Source of the DNA: a bacterium
GTDB taxonomy: Bacteria; Verrucomicrobiota; Verrucomicrobiae; Limisphaerales; J093
DNA: 6,152 bases
Reading direction: 5' to 3'
Assembly (NCBI GenBank): GCA_021839785.1
Contig: JAKCAB010000765.1
Coordinates: 1 to 6,152, forward strand
Part shown: positions 1 to 5,756 of the stretch, one piece after another
Layout of the letters: the number at the start of each line of letters is the position of its first letter
Numbering within the stretch: the stretch's first letter is position 1
Position numbers and translations under genes: made by a program
The notes under the pieces: generated by a model
What the model was told of the DNA's origin: nothing
The model's database searches: none
The model's input: the letters and a program-made list of their open reading frames with translations, nothing else

Positions 1-328
1 TTTCTAGCGTAATCAAACAGCCTTGGGAGAAACCGAACAGCACGGTCTCCGCGGCAGCGAATCCCTGTCGGGGCAGATCCTCGAGGAGGGCGGTCAACAA
101 CTTGCGGCTGCGCGCAACGCCGGGGCTGGCATCGCCGTAGATGTCGTACCACGAATAGCCGCCGAAGTAGTCGTCGGGCGCATTGACGAGCAGGTAGTTC
201 AGCCACGGCAGGCGCATTTCGCCCGGCAGCCAGCGATAGCCTTCCATGCTGTCGCCCAAGCCGTGGAGCACCACCATGAGCCGGCGCGACGCACGCTCGC
301 GCGCGGGCAGGAGATCGGTGACGAGCAT
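1..328 (-). CDS. Carboxylesterase/phospholipase-type alpha/beta hydrolase, N-terminal part (cut by window edge)
   Basis: The visible 109 residues match the N-terminal half of the Abhydrolase_2 (phospholipase/carboxylesterase) family, predicted cytoplasmic serine esterases of roughly 200-220 residues. Translating the minus strand from an ATG at 328 gives a hydrophobic strand followed by LHGLGDS (residues 21-27), the oxyanion-loop signature of the family. Later come VNAPDDYFGGYSWYD (48-62) and the nucleophile elbow GFSQGC (99-104), with Ser101 the expected nucleophile. The catalytic Asp and His would lie beyond the window. The start is supported by a GGAG on the minus strand at 343-340, 11 nt upstream. 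The ATG lies 3 nt after the stop of the nucleotidyltransferase gene, so the two are probably translated together. There is no signal peptide. The substrate cannot be told; the family includes broad-range short-chain esterases and lysophospholipases. Confidence 0.85.
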   Translation of the reverse strand, partial: MLVTDLLPARERASRRLMVVLHGLGDSMEGYRWLPGEMRLPWLNYLLVNAPDDYFGGYSWYDIYGDASPGVARSRKLLTALLEDLPRQGFAAAETVLFGFSQGCLITLE

Positions 329-331
329 GGC

Positions 332-1084
332 TCAGACTTCTCCGCGTTCGAGTGCGGCGAGCGTGCCCGGATCGCGCACGTCCACCCAACGACCTTCGAT
401 CTTCAGGCCCGCGATGCGGTGCCCAGTCTCGATCATAGCGATGATGGCGTCCGTCAGTTCGTATTCGTTGCGGGGTGACTTTTTCAGCCGCGCCGTGTAC
501 TCGAACACCACCGGTTTGAAGAGGTAGATGCCGGCGTTGTACCAGGCTGGGTCACCCGGCTTGAGCCAGCCGGCCGCGCGCAATTCTTCGATCTGGGCAA
601 GGCTCGGTTTCTCGATCAGCCGCTTCAGGCAGAACGCCTCATCGAAGAAGTTGATCGCGCCTTTGGTCACGTCTTCGCCGGCCGTCACGGTGAGCAGGCC
701 GGAGAATTCGCCTTCCGCCCAGCGCCGGAGCATTTGCGCGTAAGTGTCCGGCTTGACCAGAATGTCGCCGTAGGTGAGCAGGAACGGCTCGGCGCCGACG
801 AAGTCTTTGGCCAGCTCCGGCGCCTTGCCGGTGCCGTCCTGGATCTTTTGCTCGACGAACCGGATGCTCACGCCCCAGCGCGAACCGTCGCCGAAATGCT
901 GCTCGATGACCTCGCGTTTCCAGCCGGTGACGAGGCAAAAGTCACGAATGCCCACGCTGCGCAAGCCTTCGAGGATGTGCTCGATGATGGGCTTGCCTTG
1001 GACGGGCAGCATCGGTTTGGGGAGCTCGTTCGTGAGCTCCTTCATGCGGGTGCCTTTGCCCGCGGCGAGAATGACTGCTTTCAT
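332..1084 (-). CDS. Sugar-1-phosphate nucleotidyltransferase (GT-A-like NTP_transferase)
   Basis: This 250-residue protein is a complete nucleotidyltransferase of the RmlA/GlmU-N/mannose-1-phosphate guanylyltransferase superfamily, which joins NTP and a sugar 1-phosphate to give an NDP-sugar and pyrophosphate. The N-terminal AVILAAGKGTRM (residues 3-14) is the nucleotide-binding loop with the expected Arg13, followed by LPKPMLPV (21-28) with Lys23. Other family positions are GTGKA (84-88), the metal-binding Asp107 in TYGDILV, EKP (158-160), the sugar-binding YNAG (182-185), and a C-terminal WVDVRDPGTL (233-242) that normally places the second metal-binding Asp. There is no left-handed beta-helix acetyltransferase domain, so it is not a full GlmU. 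The base and sugar specificity cannot be read from the sequence. The ATG has a short AGGT-like ribosome site just upstream (minus strand 1092-1089), directly outside the left inverted repeat. It lies in an apparent operon with apgM and an esterase and is probably cytoplasmic. Confidence 0.9.
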   Translation of the reverse strand: MKAVILAAGKGTRMKELTNELPKPMLPVQGKPIIEHILEGLRSVGIRDFCLVTGWKREVIEQHFGDGSRWGVSIRFVEQKIQDGTGKAPELAKDFVGAEPFLLTYGDILVKPDTYAQMLRRWAEGEFSGLLTVTAGEDVTKGAINFFDEAFCLKRLIEKPSLAQIEELRAAGWLKPGDPAWYNAGIYLFKPVVFEYTARLKKSPRNEYELTDAIIAMIETGHRIAGLKIEGRWVDVRDPGTLAALERGEV

Positions 1085-1092
1085 GGAAACCT

Positions 1093-1119
1093 AACCGCCA
1101 AGGCGCCCAGAGCGCCAAG
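1093..1119. repeat. Left arm of 27-bp inverted repeat (stop side of GxxExxY gene)
   Basis: This arm begins AACCGCCAAG and ends GAGCGCCAAG. It is made of three units related to CGCCAAG at 1096-1102, 1104-1110 (CGCCCAG) and 1113-1119. It lies 1 nt beyond the stop codon of the GxxExxY gene (1121-1123). Compared with the reverse complement of the right arm it differs at three positions: 1103, 1108 and 1109. Its outer edge touches, but does not include, the ribosome site of the nucleotidyltransferase gene. Confidence 0.85.
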
Positions 1120-1120
1120 C

Positions 1121-1507
1121 TCACGAGAGAACGACTCTTTTGATTCCGTCACGGAGGACTGGGACGTTGAAGTTGATGAGCAGAGCCAAGTGGTGCCCAG
1201 TGGCCTTCAGGTAAGAGATGACTTGTGCGTGGTGAATCGGAGCCAGCTCGTCCACGGCCTTCAGTTCCACAATCAAAGAGTCTTCCACCAGGAAATCGAG
1301 TCGCGCTTCCCCAACCGGTCGGCCTTTGTAGCCGACAGCAACCGGGACTTGTCTGCGGAATCCAAAGCCGCGCAGGCTCAACTCAACCGCCAGGGCTTCC
1401 TCGTAAACGGATTCGAGAAACCCCGGCCCCAGCGTTCGGTGGACCTCGATAGCTGCGCCGATTACGGCGTGGGCGACCTGATCCAGTTTGGAATCCGGCT
1501 CCCTCAT
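1121..1507 (-). CDS. GxxExxY protein (PD-(D/E)XK nuclease-like)
   Basis: This 128-residue protein has the full pattern of the GxxExxY family, whose function is not established. The name-giving motif is G29-F-L-E32-S-V-Y35, preceded by AAIEVHRTLGPG. A PD-(D/E)XK-type core follows: Asp71 in GEARLDFLVED, then Glu81-Leu-Lys83 in IVELKAV, then HHAQVISYLKATG (92-104) with Gln95. The C-terminus LLINFNVP..DGIKRVV is also typical. All putative catalytic residues are present, so the copy is probably intact. The ATG at 1507 gives the usual family length; the frame stays open further upstream, but that part runs antiparallel-free through the repeat arm (reading NRQDARSAKG) and into the mutase gene, so it is not real coding. 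It is transcribed with its operon neighbours but has no obvious metabolic link to them. A nuclease-like fold is inferred from motifs; activity is unknown. Confidence 0.9.
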   Translation of the reverse strand: MREPDSKLDQVAHAVIGAAIEVHRTLGPGFLESVYEEALAVELSLRGFGFRRQVPVAVGYKGRPVGEARLDFLVEDSLIVELKAVDELAPIHHAQVISYLKATGHHLALLINFNVPVLRDGIKRVVLS

Positions 1508-1510
1508 TCC

Positions 1511-1537
1511 CTTGGCGCTCCTGGCGTCTTGGCGGTT
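1511..1537. repeat. Right arm of 27-bp inverted repeat (start side of GxxExxY gene)
   Basis: On the plus strand it begins CTTGGCGCTC and ends CTTGGCGGTT; on the coding (minus) strand it reads inward from AACCGCCAAG. It ends 3 nt before the ATG of the GxxExxY gene. On the coding strand it carries AGGAG at 1522-1518, at the place where the left arm has CAGAG. Two of the three mismatches between the arms therefore create a Shine-Dalgarno sequence on the start side. It ends 7 nt from the stop codon of the mutase gene. Confidence 0.85.
1518..1522 (-). promoter_or_regulatory. Likely Shine-Dalgarno site of the GxxExxY gene, inside the inverted repeat
   Basis: On the minus strand AGGAG lies 10 nt upstream of the ATG at 1507, slightly long but usable spacing. 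It is part of the right repeat arm, so the cassette seems to carry its own translation signal wherever it sits. If both arms are on one transcript they could pair, which might hide this site. That last point is inference. Confidence 0.5.
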
Positions 1538-1544
1538 CGCCTCC

Positions 1545-2771
1545 TCACGCCCCGTACTTGTCGAACATCTTCGCGTTCGCCTGCATGTACCGGATGAGGT
1601 ACTTGGCCTCGAAGACGCCCAGCGAACCGCTGTTTGCGCCCGTCTCGGTGAACCGTTCCAGTTTGTCGTTGCCGCTGTAGGCGGACTGGAGCAGCACCGG
1701 TTGCGGATGCCAGGAATGACCCTTGATCGCACACGGGGTCGAATGGTCGCCGGTGATCGCCAGCACGTCCGGACGTTTCTTGAGGAAGATCGGCAACGCG
1801 GCGTCGAACTCCTCGATGGCCTGCTTCTTGGCCTCGAAATTGCCGTCCTCGCCGTACATGTCGGTGTACTTGAAGTGGATGAAAAAGAAATCGTAGTGGT
1901 CGTACTCGGCCAGGTAGCGCTCGAACTGCTCGGCGATGGTTTGCGGGCCTTCGATCTTGGTCATGCCCACGAGTTGAGCCAGACCTTTGTACATCGGATA
2001 AACCGCCAGGCACGCCGGCTTCAGCAAATAGCGGTCTTGAAAAGTCGGAATTTCCGGCTGGTGGGCGATGCCGCGCATCAGGAAACCGTTGGCTGGTTTT
2101 TCCTTCGCAATGACCGGCAGCGCCTGCCGGTAGAACTCGGCGATCAACTCCGCCGCCTTCTTCTGCTTCGCGGATTTGTCAGAAAGCGGCTTCGCGGCGG
2201 GAATCGCCAGGCCTTCGCGGTGCGGGTCGGCATCGGTCAACGGGCCTTCGAGTCCTTTGCCGCGGAAGACCACCACGAAGCGGTGACCTTTGCCGGGCTG
2301 GATGATCACCTCGGTATCGCCGATCTTCTTCACCTTTTTGGCGAGCATGGCGCACAGCTTTTCGCAAACGCTGGTCTCGATCCGGCCCGCGCGCCGGTCG
2401 GTGACAATGCCCTTGGCGTCCAGCGTGCAGAAGTTGGCGCGCGCGGCCACGTCGCCGGCTTTCAGTTCTACCCCCAACCCGAGCGCCTCGACCACGCCCC
2501 GGCCCACCTGGTACTCGATCGGGTCGTAGCCGAAGAGCGCGAGGTGGCCCGGTCCGCTGCCCGGCGTGATGCCGGGCGCCACGGGAATCATCCGGCCTTG
2601 CGCGCAGCCTTCGGCCACGAGCGCGTCGAGGTTCGGCGTGCGGGCGGCCTCGAGCGGCGTGAGCCGGCCTTGGGCGTTGGTGGCCACGTCACCGAGGCCA
2701 TCCAGGACCACCAGCGCCAGCTTGGCGGAGGTCTTCAGCGTCAGTTCGGAATAGAGAGAGTCGAGGTTCAT
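1545..2771 (-). CDS. apgM: 2,3-bisphosphoglycerate-independent phosphoglycerate mutase, archaeal (ApgM) type
   Basis: The 408-residue product matches the ApgM branch of cofactor-independent phosphoglycerate mutases in the alkaline phosphatase superfamily. These interconvert 3- and 2-phosphoglycerate in cytoplasmic glycolysis and gluconeogenesis; family length is near 400. The metal-binding start is LVVLDGLGD with Asp24. The phosphoserine nucleophile region is ITPGSGPGHLALFGYDP (68-84), Ser72 being the likely nucleophile. Other superfamily elements are YTDMYGEDGNFEAK (302-315, Asp304), TGDHSTP (340-346, Asp342-His343) and GHSWHPQPVLL (351-361). At residue 308 there is Glu where many iPGMs have a metal-binding His. 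The ATG at 2771 fits the family N-terminus; a longer reading to 2894 would add an unrelated Arg-rich stretch. No clear Shine-Dalgarno is seen. It appears to be the first gene of the minus-strand unit leading into the GxxExxY and nucleotidyltransferase genes. Confidence 0.92.
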   Translation of the reverse strand: MNLDSLYSELTLKTSAKLALVVLDGLGDVATNAQGRLTPLEAARTPNLDALVAEGCAQGRMIPVAPGITPGSGPGHLALFGYDPIEYQVGRGVVEALGLGVELKAGDVAARANFCTLDAKGIVTDRRAGRIETSVCEKLCAMLAKKVKKIGDTEVIIQPGKGHRFVVVFRGKGLEGPLTDADPHREGLAIPAAKPLSDKSAKQKKAAELIAEFYRQALPVIAKEKPANGFLMRGIAHQPEIPTFQDRYLLKPACLAVYPMYKGLAQLVGMTKIEGPQTIAEQFERYLAEYDHYDFFFIHFKYTDMYGEDGNFEAKKQAIEEFDAALPIFLKKRPDVLAITGDHSTPCAIKGHSWHPQPVLLQSAYSGNDKLERFTETGANSGSLGVFEAKYLIRYMQANAKMFDKYGA

Positions 2772-2802
2772 GTGAGTCGCGAGTTCAGCTTCCAAAGGCA
2801 GC

Positions 2803-2832
2803 GCCCGCCGAAGCGGACCGCGCCTGGCGGGC
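2803..2832 (-). promoter_or_regulatory. GC-rich hairpin in the leader of the mutase gene
   Basis: GCCCGCC at 2803-2809 pairs perfectly with GGCGGGC at 2826-2832, and the loop holds a smaller palindrome, GCGGACCGC (2813-2821). It lies 32 nt upstream of the mutase ATG, so it would be in the 5' leader. It could be a leader structure, an operator or a dispersed repeat. No U-tract follows on the coding strand, so it is not a typical terminator. Confidence 0.4.
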
Positions 2833-2843
2833 ACTGCGAAGGC

Positions 2844-2873
2844 ATACTGAAAGGCCCCATCGTGACGCGTCAA
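2844..2873 (-). promoter_or_regulatory. Weak candidate promoter for the mutase operon
   Basis: On the minus strand a good -35-like TTGACG (2873-2868) is followed after 18 nt by a poor -10-like CAGTAT (2849-2844). It is placed suitably, about 75 nt upstream of the mutase ATG and in front of the leader hairpin. Only half of the -10 bases match, so this is a guess. Confidence 0.25.
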
Positions 2874-2949
2874 CGGGATAATCGAACGCTGCAATCGCCC
2901 TTCCCAGGTGGGTGGCGAGGGGCAAAAGCGCGCCGATCGCCCGCGGACT

Positions 2950-2977
2950 TTGTTCCTGCCGGCAAGTCTGCTATCCT
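2950..2977 (+). promoter_or_regulatory. Candidate promoter for the phytase-like lipoprotein gene
   Basis: TTGTTC (2950-2955) and TATCCT (2972-2977) are spaced by 16 nt, close to the sigma-70-type layout. Transcription would begin at about 2984, the very GTG proposed as the start codon, which has no Shine-Dalgarno. A leaderless message is therefore possible. The motif match is moderate. Confidence 0.35.
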
Positions 2978-2983
2978 GCGCGG

Positions 2984-4042
2984 GTGTTGTCGCTGCTGCT
3001 AAGGTTGGTTGCCCGTGTCGTGGGAGGATTGCTGCTCGCGGGTTGCGCCGGGTTGAATCGCCAGGCGGGCCCCGGCTCGCCCGCCCACCCGGCGGTCGTG
3101 ACTGCCGATCCGGCCGCGCGGCAAGGGTTGCACGCAGATCGCGTCTGGCCGCTGAACCTGCCGGGCGGCCGCCGCTTCGATGCCTCCGGATTGGTGCGGC
3201 TGCCCAACGGCGATTTACTGACCGTCAGCGACCGCGGGCCGTCGGTTTACCGGGTACGGCTGACGCCGGACGCCGCCTCGGCGGACCTGGAGTTCGTGCC
3301 AAACTGCTTCACGCCCGCGCAACTGGCCGCTGCCGGCGTGGGGGGCGGGCGACTGGACTGCGAAGGGCTGGCGACCGATCCGGAAGGCCGCCTTTACCTG
3401 TGCGAGGAGTCGCGTCGGCTGGTGCTGCGGTGCGATCCCGTCCGCGGCATCGTGGAACGCCTGCCCATCGACTGGAGCCCCGTCGCGCGCTTTTTTTCCA
3501 GGAGCGACGACAATGCCTCGTTCGAGGGCCTCGCGGTGGGTGGTGGCCACCTTTACGTGGCCAACGAACGCAGCCAGGCGGTGATCCTGCGGCTCGACCT
3601 CGCCACGTTACGGATCGAAAACTCCTTTGTGGTCCGCCCGGCGCACCTCGGCCTGGGGCCGCTGCATTACTCGGATTTGAGCTGGTACCACGGCGCGCTG
3701 TTCGTGCTGTTGCGACATCAACAGGTGATTCTCGAAGTGGACCCAGCCGCGATGCGCGTCCGCGCCGAATATAGCTACGCGGCCATCGAGAACGCCCCGG
3801 ATTGGGTGTTCCGGCGGCGTTACCCCACCGGCGTCATGGAAGGTCTGGCCGTGGACGCGGATGCGTTCTGGCTGGTGACGGACAACAACGGCGAGCCGCG
3901 CCAAAATCATCCCGGCGACCGAAGACCGCTTCTGATTCGTTGCCCGCGCCCCCACCCCGCCCCGCTGGCGCAGGCCATCCAGGCCGGCAGACCAGACGCT
4001 GCCGCGGGACAACTCCGCGCCGGCTCGGCCTCGTCGCCCTGA
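2984..4042 (+). CDS. Lipoprotein with esterase-like/phytase-like beta-propeller domain
   Basis: This 352-residue protein resembles the 'esterase-like activity of phytase' (phytase-like) domain family, secreted proteins of uncertain substrate. From the GTG at 2984 the N-terminus is a lipoprotein signal peptide: hydrophobic LSLLLRLVARVVGGLLLAG followed by Cys21, with lipobox LAGC. It should be lipid-anchored outside the inner membrane. The propeller-like body has recurring strand motifs: SGLVRLPNGDLLTVSDRG (68-85), CEGLATDPEGRLYLCEES (126-143), FEGLAVGGGHLYVANER (180-196) and MEGLAVDADAFWLVTDNN (285-302), the last three sharing EGLA. A GTG at 2912 would add 24 residues, including four Cys/Arg-rich turns in front of the signal peptide, and is less likely. 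The last roughly 35 residues are Pro/Ala-rich and look unstructured. It stands alone on the plus strand. Enzyme activity is not demonstrated by the motifs; a phosphoesterase or a non-catalytic binding role are both possible. Confidence 0.8.
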   Translation: MLSLLLRLVARVVGGLLLAGCAGLNRQAGPGSPAHPAVVTADPAARQGLHADRVWPLNLPGGRRFDASGLVRLPNGDLLTVSDRGPSVYRVRLTPDAASADLEFVPNCFTPAQLAAAGVGGGRLDCEGLATDPEGRLYLCEESRRLVLRCDPVRGIVERLPIDWSPVARFFSRSDDNASFEGLAVGGGHLYVANERSQAVILRLDLATLRIENSFVVRPAHLGLGPLHYSDLSWYHGALFVLLRHQQVILEVDPAAMRVRAEYSYAAIENAPDWVFRRRYPTGVMEGLAVDADAFWLVTDNNGEPRQNHPGDRRPLLIRCPRPHPAPLAQAIQAGRPDAAAGQLRAGSASSP

Positions 4043-4081
4043 TGGCAGCCCAGTCGCGGAGAAGGCTTCGTCGCTTGATTC

Positions 4082-4094
4082 GCCAGCCGCTGGC
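4082..4094. other. Small hairpin between convergent genes
   Basis: GCCAG and CTGGC form a perfect 5-bp stem with a 3-nt loop in the 106-bp gap between the convergent lipoprotein and sulfatase-fold genes. A second, imperfect one (CTGG/CCAG at about 4115-4125) follows. Neither has a T-run on either side, so intrinsic termination is not supported; the gap holds nothing else recognisable. Confidence 0.2.
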
Positions 4095-4148
4095 AGCACT
4101 CCCGCGCGTTCGCCCTGGAAACCCAGCGCGGAAGACCGCAACGTCAAC

Positions 4149-5756
4149 TCAGCGGGCGCTCTCCCGTTGCGAATCGTAATCCGGCGGGTGGGCGCTCGGC
4201 CGCTGGGCAAGCCACCGCGCGATTTCGGCCACGTTGTGGACCTCGCCGCGCAAGACCGCCAGCAGCAAGTCGTGTGTGACGACGGTATTGATCATCCCGC
4301 CGAATTCCAGCCCCTGAGTGTTCGCCGGTGGATGGACGATGAACGGCACCCGGTGATCCACCCGCCCGTCATAGACGGCCGATTCGCGCCACCAATGGTC
4401 GGAGCTGATCACCAGCCAGGTGCGGTGCTGCAGCCCGGCGCGGGCGAGACTTTCGCGGATGCCCTTCAGCATGTGGTCGGCCAGCAGCAAGTTGTTGAAG
4501 TAGCCCTTGACCTTGGGAATGCCAAACGCGGTGAAATCGTCTTTCGCCGGGAGGTAAACGCCCGGTTTGTGCGGAGGAGCCAGGTGGAACAACATCAACT
4601 GGTACTCCGGGTTCCCGGCCAGCGCCTCGGCCTCCTGCTGACTGCGATGGCACAGGTCAATGTAAAGCCCGCGCTGATGCACGGTTCCCAGCGCCGCGGC
4701 CAATTCCCGAGCGAAGGCCACGCCAAAAGTGCGGCCGCGGGCCGGCTCGGACGGCATGTGCGGATACCACACGCAGTAATTCAGGGAATCCGCCAAGACG
4801 CGCGAATAGGGATGATACCAGCCAATGAGCGCCGTGTTTGCGCCCAACTCCCGGGCGCTGGAAAAGACCGAGGGCAGAGAGCGCCAGTCCACGCTTTGGC
4901 CCCCGTTCTCCGGCTGCAGCAACAACTGCGACGGACCAGCCACGGTCACCGCAGCCAATTGCCGGCCGGAAATCAAGGCGGGCATGGAAATCATGGTGGC
5001 CCCGCCAGGCGGGTAGGCATTGGTCGCGAACAACGACTCGCGCCGCAGTTGATCGAAGTTCGGCAGCGAGACGCCGGCCGGGCGCTGCTCGAACGCCAGC
5101 CGGTAGTCCATTTCGTCAAAGATGATCCAGACCACGCGCGGCAGTTCCGAGCGCACCGGTCCCGGCGCCACCAGAGGCGGGTCGGAGTCATCTTGGCTCA
5201 GATGCACCACGCCGGTCAGCAGCAGGATCGTATGGCCGAGGGTGAGCAAGGCCAGCGGGGTAAAAATCCCCACGATTCCCGCGGCCACCCGCGCCACCCG
5301 GCGGTGCTGCCACAAAATCAACAGGCAACACCCGGCGGCCAGCGTGGCCGTCAGTGGCTGCTTTACGAAAGCCATCACCCGGTAATCCGGAATCTTCAGG
5401 ATCGTGAAACGCAGGAAATCGGCGGGAAAGATCAACGAAATGAAAAACAGCACGTGAATGCCGAACCGAACCGCGCGGCTTCGGGTGCGGTGCCAAATCC
5501 GCAGGCCCAGCCACGCAACGCCGCTCAGCCAGGCCAGGTTCGCCAGCAGGGCCAGCAGCGTGGGCGCCTTCACGGGCACGGCGTTGAAGTACCCGTGATC
5601 CTTGTGGTAAAGGATTTCGAACCACGCACCGGCCAGGATCAGGTTGGCCAGCGAGAGCGAGAAAAGAGCGTCCTTGGCCCATTGCGTGAACCGCGAACCG
5701 GCACCCGGCACGGGGCCAGCCGCCCCGACAACTCGCTCTGCCCCCTTGGCGGTCAT
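4149..5756 (-). CDS. Membrane-anchored sulfatase/alkaline-phosphatase-fold enzyme
   Basis: The 535-residue protein has an N-terminal membrane part with about five helices (near residues 28-49, 66-87, 99-118, 134-149 and 160-185). A sulfatase-family catalytic domain from about residue 205 follows, probably facing the periplasm. Domain signs are RVVWIIFDEMD (207-217, metal-binding Asp214), PNFDQLRRES (232-241), GGATMISMPALISG (251-264), HLAPPHKPG (391-399, His396) and ISSDHWWRESA (450-460, Asp453-His454). The nucleophile position appears to be Thr254, with no C/S-x-P-x-R formylglycine motif. This resembles phosphoethanolamine transferases and lipoteichoic-acid-synthase-like enzymes more than true sulfatases. 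It could transfer or hydrolyse a phospho-group on a lipid or glycan; the substrate is unknown. Its ATG overlaps the stop of the upstream methyltransferase gene by 4 nt (ATGA), implying coupled translation. The N-terminal 25 residues are Gly/Ala-rich and cytoplasmic. Confidence 0.85.
   Translation of the reverse strand: MTAKGAERVVGAAGPVPGAGSRFTQWAKDALFSLSLANLILAGAWFEILYHKDHGYFNAVPVKAPTLLALLANLAWLSGVAWLGLRIWHRTRSRAVRFGIHVLFFISLIFPADFLRFTILKIPDYRVMAFVKQPLTATLAAGCCLLILWQHRRVARVAAGIVGIFTPLALLTLGHTILLLTGVVHLSQDDSDPPLVAPGPVRSELPRVVWIIFDEMDYRLAFEQRPAGVSLPNFDQLRRESLFATNAYPPGGATMISMPALISGRQLAAVTVAGPSQLLLQPENGGQSVDWRSLPSVFSSARELGANTALIGWYHPYSRVLADSLNYCVWYPHMPSEPARGRTFGVAFARELAAALGTVHQRGLYIDLCHRSQQEAEALAGNPEYQLMLFHLAPPHKPGVYLPAKDDFTAFGIPKVKGYFNNLLLADHMLKGIRESLARAGLQHRTWLVISSDHWWRESAVYDGRVDHRVPFIVHPPANTQGLEFGGMINTVVTHDLLLAVLRGEVHNVAEIARWLAQRPSAHPPDYDSQRESAR

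Larger units (their letters stand above)
1093..1537 (-). mobile_element. Putative 445-bp inverted-repeat-bounded GxxExxY cassette
   Basis: The GxxExxY gene sits between two copies of a 27-bp inverted repeat at 1093-1119 and 1511-1537, which agree at 24 of 27 positions. The unit fills the space between the stop of the mutase gene (1545) and the start of the nucleotidyltransferase gene (1084) almost exactly. It leaves 7 nt on one side and 8 nt on the other, so removing it would put the two operon genes 15 nt apart. There is no transposase and no convincing target-site duplication. If it moves, it would have to be mobilised in trans, or be spread by homologous exchange or by its own putative nuclease. 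The structure is seen directly; mobility is inference. Confidence 0.5.

Noticed and set aside
1086..1545. Target-site duplication around the GxxExxY cassette
   Set aside because: The flanks share only a CCT triplet (1090-1092 and 1540-1542), and the right copy is not adjacent to the arm. This is chance level.
1508..1732. Upstream extension of the GxxExxY reading frame
   Set aside because: It runs through the repeat arm and into the mutase gene, and the residues are unlike the family N-terminus. The ATG at 1507 gives the normal family length.
2912..2983. Longer start (GTG 2912) for the lipoprotein gene
   Set aside because: It would place 24 polar, Cys-rich residues ahead of a good lipoprotein signal peptide, and the nearby AGGTGG is too close to serve as a normal ribosome site.
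1488..3002. Plus-strand frame of 504 codons opposite the mutase
   Set aside because: Low-complexity Arg/Val/Gly/Gln composition without domains; the minus strand encodes a full, well-conserved mutase.
4043..4148. Bidirectional terminator between the convergent genes
   Set aside because: Short stems exist but no T-run follows on either strand, so an intrinsic terminator cannot be claimed.
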